This document shows, one piece after another, positions 52,554-63,634 of a DNA stretch of 64,000 nt. The number at the start of each line of letters is the position of its first letter. Position 1 is the first letter of the stretch. The stretch spans positions 186,001-250,000 of the forward strand of contig JAAVTG010000693.1 in NCBI GenBank assembly GCA_011947345.1, in the 5' to 3' direction. The notes below the pieces were generated by a model. The model searched no databases and had not been told where the DNA came from. It saw only the letters and a program-made list of their open reading frames with translations. Made by a program: the position numbers and the translations under genes. The stretch is from Phytophthora quininea. Taxonomy: Eukaryota > Oomycota > Peronosporomycetes > Peronosporales > Peronosporaceae.

Positions 52554-53489
52554 CCTCTAGGTTCCCTCATTTGAACAAGCAATAAGTGAAGACAATGGTC
52601 AACACTCGCTCTGTAGATATTCGCAGTTTGCCGATAGCTCACTATGTTGATAGCGTATCTCCCAAGACACCGTGGATGCTACAGTACACTTCAAGCCATG
52701 AAAGACCTTCGCCGACTTGTACTACCGATTTACGCGGATCTTCAATTACGGTTGAGTTGAAAGCTGTTTTCCACTCGGTCGCATTTTTGGTTTCTACTGC
52801 GCTTATGGGTTCAACTTTTGAGACCGAGCGCCGTTTTTTTAATTGTCCTCTGGCAGCGGCCTTGTGACAGCTTCTCGAGACGGATTGGAATACGCTTCTA
52901 GAGGCAATCTCGTGGGATCTCTTTTGTCTTCCGACAGAGTCCACTTGGGCTACACGAACCGATAACGACGAATTGATAGCATTTTGGACAATTTCTCGTG
53001 TTGTCATGATACACGTGATTTGGACAGCCCGCAATAAGCACCGATTAGAAGGTCACCTCCCCTTTGGACGTGTCCAAGGGGATATATGAAGTCAATGCGA
53101 TTTTCAGCGCCCATTGCCGCTCGTTGCTACGCTATGCAAACAACAGCTCTAGATCCCAATTGATTAGGAGCCTCGGTCGATTCTCTTCTGGCTCTAGACT
53201 ACGAAGTTACATGACATCACATTCGCGTCTATTTGTTTATCGACAGCAAGCCAACGTTCTGTCTCGCGACATTATGCTGCAGGCACCTCCTCCCCACGAG
53301 GTTGGCCCTCTAGCTACTGCATCTAAAGACTAGTATTGTAGAGTAGACTAATAGCAGGTTGTAGTTGCTTATCAAGAATTCCTGGTAACCGTTAACACGT
53401 TACGGCCACGGTATCGCCCCCCTCTCCCTCCTTCTCTACCAGGCATCTATTGTGGTCACGCCACTTGACTATGGATAAAAACTGCAAGA
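52554..53489. other. Intergenic, no gene recognised
   Basis: Nearly 1 kb with stops in all frames and no domain. Might contain eroded transposon sequence, since a gag-like reading frame begins just after. Confidence 0.4.
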
Positions 53490-54559
53490 AAACTGTTAGA
53501 TATCCGAAAGACCAAAGCGGAGACACTCATCGAGTTCAACAAGCGCTTCCAGACACTTGTGCGGCTACAACCCACTCACACTGAACTTAGCCAGCAGTCC
53601 AAGATGGCAGAAGATGCCTTGTGTCAGCTCTACAAGCGTGGACTACCAAACGACTGGTAGAACAAATATGGCACCAACAAACAAGTCATCTCAACGGGAA
53701 CACTTTTGTTCCTTACTTCGAGGGAATCGAGCAAGGCGAACATCGTTTGCAGAACCACAGCCACGGTAGTGAAAATAAGCGTGGTTCGCGCCAAGATAAC
53801 AGCAACAGGGGTCGTGGAAACCGCGGAGAAAAAAACAACGGTTATGACGACCACAAGAGCAATAACCAGCGCAATTATCAGCGGCGCAGCAATAACCGCG
53901 GTGACAAAATCGGTACGAACGCCTACAATGGGAACAACAGCGGCCATAAATACTGCACCTTTCATCGTACGACATCGCACTCGACCCAGGAGTGCCGTAC
54001 TTTGAACAATCGAAATCATTCGGAAGAGTACCAACAGGCTGACCGGCGGCAGTCTCGCAGCACGCGTCAACACGATAACTGAGGTAATACCAATCAACGA
54101 ACTCGCGTGGAACAACACAACCATCACGACGATAGCAGCAGTGACGAAGAGTATATGTTTGTGGGGCTCTACGGACAGCCACCCGCTGCAGAACATCCCA
54201 TGAGAATCGTGGTCAAGTTGGAACACGGCAAAGAGCGCTTCCGCGCAATGCTCCACTGCTGTTGCTTCCGTATCGTTGTCCGTGCAAGCTTTGCACAACT
54301 TGTCATGGAGCAGGGCACCTCGATCCAAACCTCTGGCGTCTCCTTTGATTTGATCCAAGGCAGCACTGCAGGCGACAACACCGTATCAGTTCGTTTCCGC
54401 ATCTCACAACTCAAAAGATACTCTATTATCGTTCACGATTTTGAAATTCTACCAACTCTTCGAGATGAAATGGCGATCGGCCGCGATATCATGTCCCGCT
54501 TGGACACACAATGGATTTGCGTCCGTTCACCATATATTCGTATCCGATTATACATATAG
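53490..54559 (+). mobile_element. Ty3/Gypsy gag-protease remnant, plus strand
   Basis: 53510-53660 reads as retrotransposon gag (LIEFNKRFQTLVRLQPTH, LCQLYKRGLPNDW). 53621-54082 encodes an Asn/Arg/Gly-rich nucleocapsid region with a zinc-knuckle-like YCTFHRTTSHSTQECRTL. 54107-54559 is a retropepsin-like domain (RFRAMLHCCCFRIVVRASFA, TLRDEMAIGRDIMSRLDTQW) in which the catalytic Asp position appears replaced (LHCCC). The parts are in different frames. No reverse transcriptase or LTR is recognised after it, so this is a dead fragment. It differs in sequence from the minus-strand Gypsy element at 56-60 kb. Confidence 0.75.
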
Positions 54560-55786
54560 TTATGTGTGCCACACTAATTTGTGTGACCTCGTTACATTCA
54601 CGGTCTCTTGGCGGCCATTATTGTATAGCAATTGTCGTATCCAGCGGACTGTCATATCCAGCAAGCTAACCCAGCCAATCGTATTGATTTGCCTCTCCGA
54701 AATCGTCGTATCAAGGGGTGTTTTCGAGATGATTTCCCCGCCACACCAGTTTTTATGCCTCGGTTATGCCGGGTTGTCTACTACAAGTACGCCTCGACGT
54801 ACTATAATTTAAGGCGTCCAGTGGTAACGCTCTTAGCTACTCGCTCTAATGACACCCGTGGATCACAGTTTTGATTGTAATGGCCCACAGCTCCAAAATT
54901 TCTACATGCTACGACTGATCTACAAGGACAGCTCTTCTCCATTTATCACAGCTACGAGCTTGTTGAGAATTCCTCAAAGTAGCAGGTAGGTGAAATAAAA
55001 ACTCATGGAATTTCAACTCATTGTGTTACTGTAAACTGAAATGAAGATTTTTCGGGGCAAGTTACTTCGCCAAAACGTGCGCTCATAAATGTAGCACCAG
55101 TGCTCTAATTAACCAAACCTATGTTCAAATTATAGGTAAACTTGCACACGCTCAACGAAGTCCTTCTTGGTATTCGTGTCGTTTTCATAGAGAACCATTA
55201 CCGCCTCATGGTTGCACTAATCTTCCAGCTATACCCTACCTGTCTAGGACGACACAAGACAGCATGATAGCTCCTGCGCACGGCAAATGGGCTCCAAATC
55301 GACACGTCCGTCGAATTCGGCCACGACTGGAAGTCAGGACAGGTGAAACTCAAACTTGCGACGAAGCTCATGCAGTTGTTAGGTCGGTTTCTTGCTGATT
55401 ATAGGGCCTGAGATCCCTCATGTTCGCACGTTTGGAGCGAAATGCACTAGTCATATAGCTCGTTCCACAAAGAAGTCAACTCACAAAATTGACGAGAAAG
55501 ACATTGTTGTCAGCATCGGAGATATTGAAATTAGTGAAGCAACAACAATAACAACCTCCTTAAGTTACAGAAACGCTGCTTTTCAATCACAAATCTAACC
55601 TCGTACATGAGGCTTGATGACGTGACATATTCATTCACTAGGAGAAAACATTAAAATGGACTGCCAACTCTGAATATCGGACAAACACGCATTTGTGTGT
55701 TGCGACACTTTTCATATTGTGATTACGGCGGCACGTAGCATGTGGCGAGAACAGATAGTAAGTTCTAACATGTTGTATGACAGGTG
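54560..55786. other. Degenerate, AT-richer region
   Basis: 54632-54874 encodes RNRRIKGCFRDDFPATPVF and similar, which may be eroded retrotransposon sequence. The rest is AT-rich with no recognisable frame. Confidence 0.4.
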
Positions 55787-55984
55787 AAAGGAGCTCATTT
55801 CCGAACGCGCCAAGAAGCAGGAAGCAGGACGGAAGTCGCCGACATCCGCGGCAAGAGCGGGGGCGAGGCCTGCCAATAAGATATACCCGGATGGTGCTGT
55901 GAAGAAGGAGTTGGCGAGAGAAGCCGCGACGATGCTGAAACTGTTCCAACCTGCAAAGAGCGTGAAAAGAAGCGTAAGCGCCTG
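55787..55984 (+). other. Short Lys/Ala-rich coding-like fragment
   Basis: An open stretch reading ELISERAKKQEAGRKSPTS ... KELAREAATMLKLFQPAKSV with coding-like composition, ending at a TGA. Preceded by an acceptor-like TATGACAG. It has no start codon and no recognised domain; possibly an exon or transposon piece. Weak. Confidence 0.3.
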
Positions 55985-56217
55985 AAACCAGTCAATAATC
56001 CGTAGGGGTTCACGCGGTCGCGGAAGCCGCGCTACAAAAACTAAAAAAGCCCGTTAAAACGTCAACAAGATGCACAAAGCGCGTAACATGAAAGACGTGT
56101 TCATGAAATTGTTCCTGCATCTGCCTGGCGTGGTCGTTAATCGGGAGAATCATGATGTCACCAGCAAAACTTGGCAAATTAATATTGCACATCTAGCACT
56201 TCAGTTCGAGCACATCT

Positions 56218-57010
56218 TCAATCTTTGTGGCCATTAACGTTGTTGGCGAACCTTGACGCAGGCTTTACGGCGTGCTCACTCAAGGTCGAATGACTTGAGA
56301 GAGTCGGCACTTCCTGGTCGAGCGAGGAGGTTGGCGGCAGCGCCACGAACAACTCCATGGGACATTTCCCTGCCAGCGAGCGAGTTGGAGTCTGGTTCAA
56401 ATTGGCCTGCACCACCGGAAGCAAATATGGCCACTCATGGTGGTCCAGCTTGTACTCCATCAGCATTACTCGGAATACCTGGAGTACATCTCTGTTGAGC
56501 CGCTCCACCGTGCCACTCAACCAAGGGGAATACACCGGTGAGAAGCGCTGCTCGATTTTCAAACGGGAGCAAAGTGTCTTCACCATCTCATTGCGAAAAT
56601 AAGAACCTTGGTCTGACATGAGCATGTCAGGGCAACTGTATCGCCTGTGTCACGAAAGAAGAGCATCGGCGGCGGTGCCTGCGCTTGCACTACCGCAGGC
56701 AAAGAGCCCGCAGAAGTGAGTCAGCGAATCCTTAAGCACTAGCACGTACCGATCTCCACTGAATCTGTCACCCAGGTACAAGAAATCCCAGTGGAGTATT
56801 TCATTCCGCTTCGTCGCAGTGTATGTCGGGCCATATACACGCGTGACAACCCCGGTCCTTTAACACGCTTGCAGAGCAAGCAAGAACCGACAAATCGCTG
56901 CACTTTTTGGCGCAATTTGGCAACGTGGAAGCGGTCGTTTAGCACTGTGAGGACGGCCTGTTCACTACGATGGCCACTTGACCCGCGATGAGCGACTATC
57001 AGCAGCCTTG
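56218..57010 (-). pseudogene. Retrotransposon integrase
   Basis: The HHCC zinc domain reads AHRGSSGHRSEQAVL ... FVGSCLLCKRVKGPG. The catalytic core continues in 56625-56218 with LMSDQGSYFRNEMVKTL (second Asp) and YSPWLSGTVERLNRD (catalytic Glu). The part between them, with the first Asp, is in a broken frame around 56640-56780. The C-terminal region beyond 56218 is eroded. Confidence 0.8.
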
Positions 57011-58043
57011 CCAGCAGTTCCCGTGCAGAGGATGGTATCCAAATCTTGTCTGCCACCATGACTACGCCGTCCACAACACTGTACTGTTCACCAATGTCCT
57101 TGAGCTCCTGCTTCGCACTGGTTTGTGCTCGCACGATGTCGTCTAGGCCAGGGAACTTGAAGTCCTCGTCCGACAGCGGACGCAGTTCTGACGTAGCAGC
57201 TTGGCCTCTGGTCCGTACTGCAGCGATCTTTACTTCTGGTGCTCTCCATCTTGAGACTATGTCAGCCCAAATGTTCACTTCGCCAGCCACATGCTCGATG
57301 TTGAACCGAAGACCGCAGAGCCGCATCGCCCATCTTTGTAAGCGGTCGCGCGCATGCTTCTTGAGTTCCACGTTGGGGGCGAAGATGTAAATGAGGTTAG
57401 CGTGATCACAAAATAGGTTGAAGCCACGCTCCCGTTGCGAGAGGTACTCCAGATCGGTGCATGCTTTCACAATGGGGAAGGCTTCCTTCTCCACGATTGC
57501 CCAGTTTAGTTGAGAGTCCTTGAATGTTCCCCCTTGCACAGCACCATCCGGTGCTGCTGCTTTCCGCGGGAAGGGAGGGGTCCCATGTCTCCACTCCCGT
57601 GATGATGATACTCCATCCTAGCAGTGAAGCGTCCGTCATAACGCAGAGTTCCGACGATGGGTTCGGGAACGCAAGAGGTACTGGAGTCTTGATCAACTCT
57701 TTCACCGACTGGTAGCACTCAATCTCGGTTTCCGTCCACGAGGTTGCTACGTTGAGAGCGTTTTTGTTGCGCTTACCAATTCGCTTTTCTCCACATTCAG
57801 CTTCTCCTGCATAGGAGCAACAACACGCGAATAGTCCGGCAGTGACTCGTGGAGCCAATTGCTGGCGCAGACAAAGTATTGCAACTCAGCCACAGTAGAT
57901 GGAAGCGGAAGCGCGGTCAGGGCGTCGACACGTTCTGGGTCATGACGGATACCATTGCCAGAGATCAATTTGCCACACCAGAGCGCTTTCAGCTGGAATA
58001 GCGAGCTCTTGGCGGTGTTCAGCTTTAGACGTCGATCCTGCAA
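57011..58043 (-). pseudogene. Retrotransposon RT thumb/connection and RNase H
   Basis: 58043-57747 continues the RT (GNGIRHDPERVDALTALPLP). 57858-57406 holds the first RNase H Asp in CVMTDASLLGWSII. From 57539 the frame has LNWAIVEKEAFPIVKA (Glu), FNLFCDHANLIYIFAP (Asp) and FNIEHVAGEVNIWADIVSRW. The stated region is split over three frames. Confidence 0.8.
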
Positions 58044-58743
58044 GATGATAAAAATTCCTTCAGTGCATGCAGAAATTCATCCACCGTTTTCCCAAATACA
58101 ATGACGTCGTCGACCCAGACGAGTGCGTTGCGCTGCAGCATCGGTGCCAGCGCGTCCTGTATTTGCGTCTGGAAGTGAATTGCCGAGTCAACGGCGCCTT
58201 GAGGTACCCGCGTCGGCGTGTAGACGGCATCCTCGGTCATGAACGACATGAGCTCCTGGCTGTCGATGTGGAGGGGTAGTTGCCAGAAACCTTTGATCAT
58301 GTCGAACTTCGCGAAGCATACAGCACCTTTGACAGCCTTCGTAGCCACCGCCAGGTTAGGCATCGGTACAGTGAGCATATTGACTGGTCTGTAGTCAATT
58401 GCGATGCGAAATTCTGTCTTGGACCCAGGTTTCCGAACTGGTACAGCTGCACATGCCCATTTAGCGGCATAGTTCTTCCGAATGAAGCCACGTTTCTCTA
58501 GTTCAGCGGTATACTCTCGAAGAAAAGCGCTTTGGGGCGGGGCGTACTTCCGTGGTTTACATCGGAATGGCACTGCGTCATCCACCAATGCCACTTTGAG
58601 TGGTCCAACCAGTGCTGGGGGTCATCCTCGAGATTTTCACGAAAAATGTCTCCAAGTTGACGTACTAAAACTCGTAGTTGGTCCTCATACTTGGCCTCCA
58701 TACCGTTTTCCACGGCGGACGCCACCAAGCGGTCGATAACCAC
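58025..58743 (-). pseudogene. Retrotransposon reverse transcriptase
   Basis: 58594-58025 encodes PFRCKPRKYAPPQSAFLREY, EFRIAIDYRPVNMLTVPMPN, AKFDMIKGFWQLPLHIDSQE, TPTRVPQGAVDSAIHFQTQI and LVWVDDVIVFGKTVDEFLHA. These are the canonical RT blocks, with the catalytic pair in VWVDD. The segment 58743-58498, overlapping in another frame, holds the linker from the protease. Domain motifs are intact. Confidence 0.88.
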
Positions 58744-58752
58744 GTCGAAGTC

Positions 58753-59267
58753 TCAGCCATCAGTACCATCGTGAATAGCAGAGTCTGGCAGCGAATCGCC
58801 CACGGGGAATTCATCCTGCTCTTCATCCAGCAGGTTCGCTCCGGCGAGCTGCTCAAGCATCCGCTCTACATAGATGCCTAGTGCCTTCATTGCATCGTTT
58901 CCCAGGAGAAGTTCTTCCACGTCCCATTCCAACACCAAACACTTCACACTCCTCATGTGGACAGATCCCGCGGCTGTGACCAGCTCCAGCGCCACGGTGA
59001 CCTGTTCCACACACTGCGTGCTCCTGCCATCAGCCAAGTATACTCCACCGGTCGCTCCAGCTCCTCCACGTCTAGGTTATCGTCCAGGCCTAGTAGCGAC
59101 GTGGCAACCACACGCGGAATCATGGTACGATCAGCACCACTGTCTGGAATATAGGGTACTTCAGTCACCCCGTTAATCCTCACCGTGTTCGTGCGTGCCG
59201 CAACAAACACGGCCTTAGCCGACTCCGTCGCCGTCCGTGCAATCTTGGCCTCCCGGAACTTCGCCAA
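58753..59267 (-). pseudogene. Retrotransposon aspartic protease
   Basis: Encodes VRINGVTEVPYIPDSGADRT, with the retropepsin DSGA active-site motif, and then in a second frame EWDVEELLLGNDAMKALGIY, the usual ILGNDxL-type C-terminal segment. Both halves fit one ~130-residue protease interrupted by a frame change near 59010. Confidence 0.75.
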
Positions 59268-59392
59268 AGCTCCCGCCCGCTGTTAGGCTGTTGCAGTAGG
59301 ACACTCGTCGAGCCAATGGGAGCCTCGACAAACCAAGCAGCCATCGCGTGGTGGAGCTCGGGGCTTCTTGTCCGCAACTGGCGCCACGGGCT

Positions 59393-60091
59393 TCACGGAT
59401 TTCGGGTTCTTCTTTGCCTTTGCTGTGGCGCTTGGCCACGCACTTGAGGAGCTGCGCGCTCCACTCTTTGCACATGGAAGCGATGTTGTAGCCGTGCGTG
59501 CTCCAATATCAGATCGAAGAGGGCTGCGTCATCCATCTTGCTGTCGCGCCTCTCGTACTTGATCAGTCGCTCAATCTGCTCCTTGAGCACGACAGACTGG
59601 ATGTTCTCCACGAGAATTGCGCACCGAGCTTTCATTCGATCCTTGTAGTCAGGGCTGGTGGCGTTGCTACTACCTATCAACGCCTGTAGACCATTGTCTT
59701 CCACAACCTTTGTGAAGGACTGGAAATACTGGAAGACTCGTGCGTCACAGTCGTCTACTTGCATATCCATTTTCAGTGCCTTACGAAATAAAGTACTGAT
59801 ATCAGGGATGAACGCATTCTTGAGACTCCTGCAGCGCTTCTGCACTTGGCCCAGGATCTCTGCGTCCCCCACGTCCTCCATTCATTTCTTCAGCACGTAC
59901 GTGGCTAGTGTCTCCAGCACGGCGGGTTCCACCGAGCCTTTCACCGTAGCCACAACCCCTTCGAAGTTCTCGCCAGTCACACTGCAGCGATGCCGAATCT
60001 TCGTCAGGTACTGCTCCCACTCGCGGTTCCACACGATAAAGGAAGCCTGGTCCCAACTGGACAGTTTTGGCGCCTTGATGAACTCGTACAC
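59393..60091 (-). pseudogene. Retrotransposon gag (split frame)
   Basis: 60091-59882 encodes FIKAPKLSSWDQASFIVWNR ... TLATYVLKK and 59881-59393 continues MEDVGDAEILGQVQKRCRSL ... HARLQHRFHVQRVERAAPQV, ending in a basic Gln/Arg-rich region. Just after, near 59280-59350, a zinc-knuckle variant (CLVCRGSHWLDEC) is encoded in another frame. Typical helical gag layout. Confidence 0.75.
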
Positions 60092-60250
60092 TGGCTGGGG
60101 GCGTGCTCGTCTCTACGTCTCTATCCAGGTCAACACCGTAGCGAGTTCCATTGCCGTCGCCTTGAATACACCGAGCGTCGAGCTGTCTTGTCCTTGCCCG
60201 GCGGTTAACAAAAGCTCTTCGGGAAGAGGTGTAAAGTTAACTTTATCGCG

Positions 60251-60605
60251 ATATCCGGAATTGTGCTCGAAGTAGCAAATTTATAAATGAGCAAAATGGA
60301 ATGGAGCTGCCGCAGCAGCAGCTACGCAGTCACCTGAACAAACTAATGGCTCTCGTACGCCGAGCACCCTGCCGCATCAACACTACGCTGAAAAAACTTA
60401 CCCCGTAATCCTCGCACTGCATAAACATCGCCGCATAATCTTCTGCGAGTCCTGGGAATTGTTGCAACTGCATGCTGGTGTTCAGGCTTGGCATCAACTG
60501 GCGACACCCCTACAGAGCTAGCATGTCTCCAGGCTTGATCCGGATCCATTCACCACTTCTTTTACATGTAAACAATAGCTCCACCATCCCTCGGACATTG
60601 TCACT
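60251..60605. other. Between the Gypsy element and the MULE, nothing recognised
   Basis: No coding frame, RNA gene or LTR recognised in these 355 bp. Confidence 0.4.
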
Positions 60606-60614
60606 TTCGTAGAG
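60606..60614. repeat. 9-bp target-site duplication, left
   Basis: TTCGTAGAG directly before the left terminal inverted repeat; identical to 62630-62638. Confidence 0.92.
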
Positions 60615-62629
60615 GGATATGTATTGGCTGGGCCCTCAAAAGGCGCAATAAAGCTTGAGACGTCCCTCAAAAAAGGAGGCACGTTGAAGGCGAAGACTTC
60701 CGAAACAAGCTGCGCTGGTGCCTCGGGCGACATGCGCAGTAGTTAGGCGACGTGCAATGGCTAAAGAATGTCGATGTGTCGCTGACGCGTTGCACAGCAG
60801 TTGCTACGGCGTCTACCGACACTGGTGAATGCGCGAGGTTGGCGTGCATGTATGGCACTTCACAGTAACACCGAAGTTTGGTGGAGCTGGGCAGGGAACG
60901 CGATGGGAGTGAGGAAAGTTGAAGTCGGCGCAAAGGTGATGTAGCTACAGGACCAAGACCAGTTTGGCTGACAGATCCTGCTTGTGGCCGAAGTCGTTTG
61001 CAGACCGCTTCCGTGCATCTGCAGCACAAGTTCTGTTAGAGGTTATGGATGAAAATAGCATGGATGTCAACGACAACATCGAATCATTCGACACTTAATT
61101 TCGCCTTCTAGTCTACCCCGTTCAGCTCTCTTTAGCATCGCCATGGCCGCTCCCAGGATTGACATGCTTAAGCTGTACGGTCGATGCGAGCTAACCGAAA
61201 ACGTACATTTTCCGGACGTGATTATTTCCAAGGAGTTTGTGGAGGATTTCGCGTTGAATGCTGGTTTTCAGGTCCGCCTAAAGAAGGCTGGTACCTACCG
61301 GAAGATGTGTTGCCTTGGTTGTCGCGATAACGATGACGGAAGCAAAGCCGCGTGTGCTTGGTATGTTTGCTTTTCGATGAAGCGGCCGTCGCAAGCAAAG
61401 CCCACCAGCAAGCCGCGTCTTACTGAACGGGCGCACATTCCCGCCGGCGCGTGGTACATCTGTAAGATGAACTTAGAACATATTCAAGGATGTTCCAGTC
61501 TTGGTCGTCCAAACCCGAACGATCGTCAGATTACCCAGATACGTGGATTTAAGGCGGCAATGCAGGAAGGTCTTCCTTCTTCAAAAATTCGTGTTGAACG
61601 CAGTGTAATGGAAATCGATGGCATAGATATAAAAACCAAACGTGCTATGGTTTATCGTGCCATGACGACTTACAGAACCAATTTTAAGAGTTGCGGAGCT
61701 ACAGAATTCGACTTACTCCCCAGTTTTTAGGCAACTTCGCGATGAAAAATCAAGACTCCCGTGTTTGTCTCCAATTGGATTCAAAGGGACGGTTTTTCAG
61801 ACTTTTCCTCTCATTAGGCAGTGTTGTGGGAATTCAGGATGAGCTGTTGCCTGTTTGGGAGTGTGATGGAACGTTTATGCTACATTCTGAGTACAATGGA
61901 GTGTGTTTGACCCTATTTGCGAAAGATGGAAATAAGAATATTATTCCCGCTGCTGTTGCATATATTCACAAGGAAACCGTGGATAATTTCGCCTGGTTCT
62001 TTAGCAATTGTGTGGCGAGTGGTCAACGTCTATGTTCCAGATGAAATGGATTCATACCTCGACTCGCTAATATCTTCACCTACGAAACACAAACGTCGTG
62101 AGTATCGGTGCAGCAAGTGTGGCGAAGTTGGTCATAACGCACAGACCTGTCGAGTAACACATCTTGATGTGGAGGCACCAGACGAACCGATAGAACCTGG
62201 AGAGTATGTTCTTGGAGGCTGTCCATTCACAGCATGCAACAGGTATCTGTCCACACACAAGTCTACATCTTAGACCTTTACCAGAACTATAAACAAAATA
62301 TTCATGCACATGAAGAAAATGCCGGGCCTCGTGGGTTTATCCTGCTCCTGCTCCGTATGAAGTGCCAGGCCAGCGCTACGGCCGGTAGTCGCTTGGACAA
62401 CGTCCATCGACACGCGAAGCCGGGCGGCGCCTTGGCTCGTGGACAGGTCTCTGTCGTAGCTATCGATACTCGGAACGCGGGTGAAAGTGGTGATCTCATT
62501 AAACTCCCGCAGGTTGGTCGAACGGCAGCTTCAACGTGCCTCCATTTTTGACCAATCCCAGCGCAGGATTCTTTTGAGGGACGTCTCAAGCACTATTGCG
62601 CCTTTTGAGGGCCTAGCCAATACATATCC
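60615..62629. mobile_element. Mutator-like element (MULE), 2,015 bp
   Basis: Delimited by terminal inverted repeats and a perfect 9-bp target duplication, the hallmark of Mutator-like elements. The left TIR is 60615-60689 and the right 62529-62629; both begin GGATATGTATTGGCT when read inward and match at about 95% over the outer 58 bases, the left lacking about 26 bases present in the right. Inside is a shortened MULE transposase gene on the plus strand. The intact target duplication means the element has not been disturbed at its ends. Confidence 0.92.
61143..62273 (+). pseudogene. MULE transposase, internally deleted
   Basis: 61143-61730 encodes an N-terminal DNA-binding region with Cys/His ligands (MCCLGCRDNDDGSKAACAWY, HIQGCSSLGRPN), like the FLYWCH/WRKY-GCM1-type zinc domains of MULEs. 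After a frame change near 61715 the DDE core begins (ELLPVWECDGTFMLHSEYNG with the first Asp, then GNKNIIPAAVAYIHKETVDN and FAWFF). At about 62020 the sequence jumps to a C-terminal CCHC knuckle (CSKCGEVGHNAQTC); the middle of the core with the remaining catalytic residues is missing. The copy should not be able to mobilise itself. Confidence 0.85.
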
Positions 62630-62638
62630 TTCGTAGAG
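62630..62638. repeat. 9-bp target-site duplication, right
   Basis: TTCGTAGAG directly after the right terminal inverted repeat, identical to 60606-60614. Confidence 0.92.
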
Positions 62639-63214
62639 TTCGCGATTGCACTCCGAATGCCATCTGCGAATAAATTCTGGCCAAATGGTGATCGCTAAGC
62701 CGACTCCGACGAACAAACATCCAATCTTCATTTCGCTGCAACTTTTAGACTGAATGCGTTTGGCTGCCGGCCCACGAAACTTTAGACATCATCCGCTTCA
62801 ATATCAATTCACAAAAGACTCCTTAAGCCAAAATGAACATTAATTAATCTGCGATTAATCCGGAACCAACAACCATCGAAAATCCGAGCTTCATCTCCTT
62901 CTTCATCTACCCAGACGACTTCGTCCAGCGCTTTACTTCGGCCTGCTTTGTGGAGAACCCAGACTCCGCGTCTACGGCAAGACACGCAGCTACAATAGAC
63001 AGCTGCTGAGTCCTCGACCGCGTCATTAATCTTGTCACCTGTGGCTGTGAAAGTCTGGGGTTATACTGCCGCTCTTGGTCTGATTTCACCGGTGCAATTC
63101 ATTCTGATGGCCAACGACCACTATGCCTGGTCAACTTCGATCAGTCAAAGAAAATTCACGGATCATGTTCTTTCGACAAGATTCTCCCCACATATCAATT
63201 TTTCAGTCGTGAGA
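62639..63214. other. Intergenic before the CRN-like gene
   Basis: Nothing recognised. An open frame from 63032 leads into the CRN-like domain but its first ~60 residues do not look like a CRN leader; TTTTTCAG at 63199-63206 could be a splice acceptor. Confidence 0.4.
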
Positions 63215-63634
63215 ATGCTCTACGGGATTATCGTGGGACTTGGCCGTACATTTGCGGTGCACTTCCGTGAAGGTATGACCGTGCTGGAGCTGCTGACGAG
63301 GATTGGCGACACCTGTGTGTACAAGTGCGCTGCTGACGACTTGACAGTTTTTGTGGCCAAAAGGAATGACAAATGGCTGCGAAGATGTGACCCCGAATTC
63401 AATCAGATGTCAGCGTGTGGCGTCCCGGACGATTCAATGATGAATGAAAGCACCAGAATGCGTTCGGATAGCCGCCTGCGAGACTACGGCATACGAGATG
63501 ATGACGAAAACCCCAATGGGGACATCACTTTCCTCTTGGAAATACCAGAGGAAGTTGCCATGAAGCAGTTCTTGGACCTTGAGGAGATGCAGCACAATTA
63601 CAGGGAGTGGATTGGTAAGGCCACTCGATACTAG
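63215..63634 (+). CDS. CRN-like N-terminal domain protein without effector domain
   Basis: The frame from ATG 63215 encodes about 139 residues resembling the ubiquitin-like N-terminal domain of Crinklers. MLYGIIVGLGRTFAVHFREG matches the beta hairpin; LTVFVAKRNDKWL stands where the LFLAK motif is expected; ITFLLEIPEE stands where the HVLV/P motif is expected. Both motifs are diverged. It ends EWIGKATRY with no C-terminal effector domain; a GTAAGG at 63616 could be a splice donor to an exon further on. Divergence from the CRN at 12.3 kb is large, so the two are not recent duplicates. Possibly a decayed or specialised CRN-like protein. Confidence 0.55.
   Translation: MLYGIIVGLGRTFAVHFREGMTVLELLTRIGDTCVYKCAADDLTVFVAKRNDKWLRRCDPEFNQMSACGVPDDSMMNESTRMRSDSRLRDYGIRDDDENPNGDITFLLEIPEEVAMKQFLDLEEMQHNYREWIGKATRY

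Larger units (their letters stand above)
56218..60250 (-). mobile_element. Degenerate Ty3/Gypsy LTR retrotransposon
   Basis: Minus-strand element with the order gag, protease, reverse transcriptase, RNase H, integrase, which defines Ty3/Gypsy rather than Copia. Its parts are described below. Frame changes separate most domains, so it is probably inactive, although some breaks may be sequence errors. I could not find a matching pair of LTRs or a primer-binding site, so the outer limits are approximate. Confidence 0.85.
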
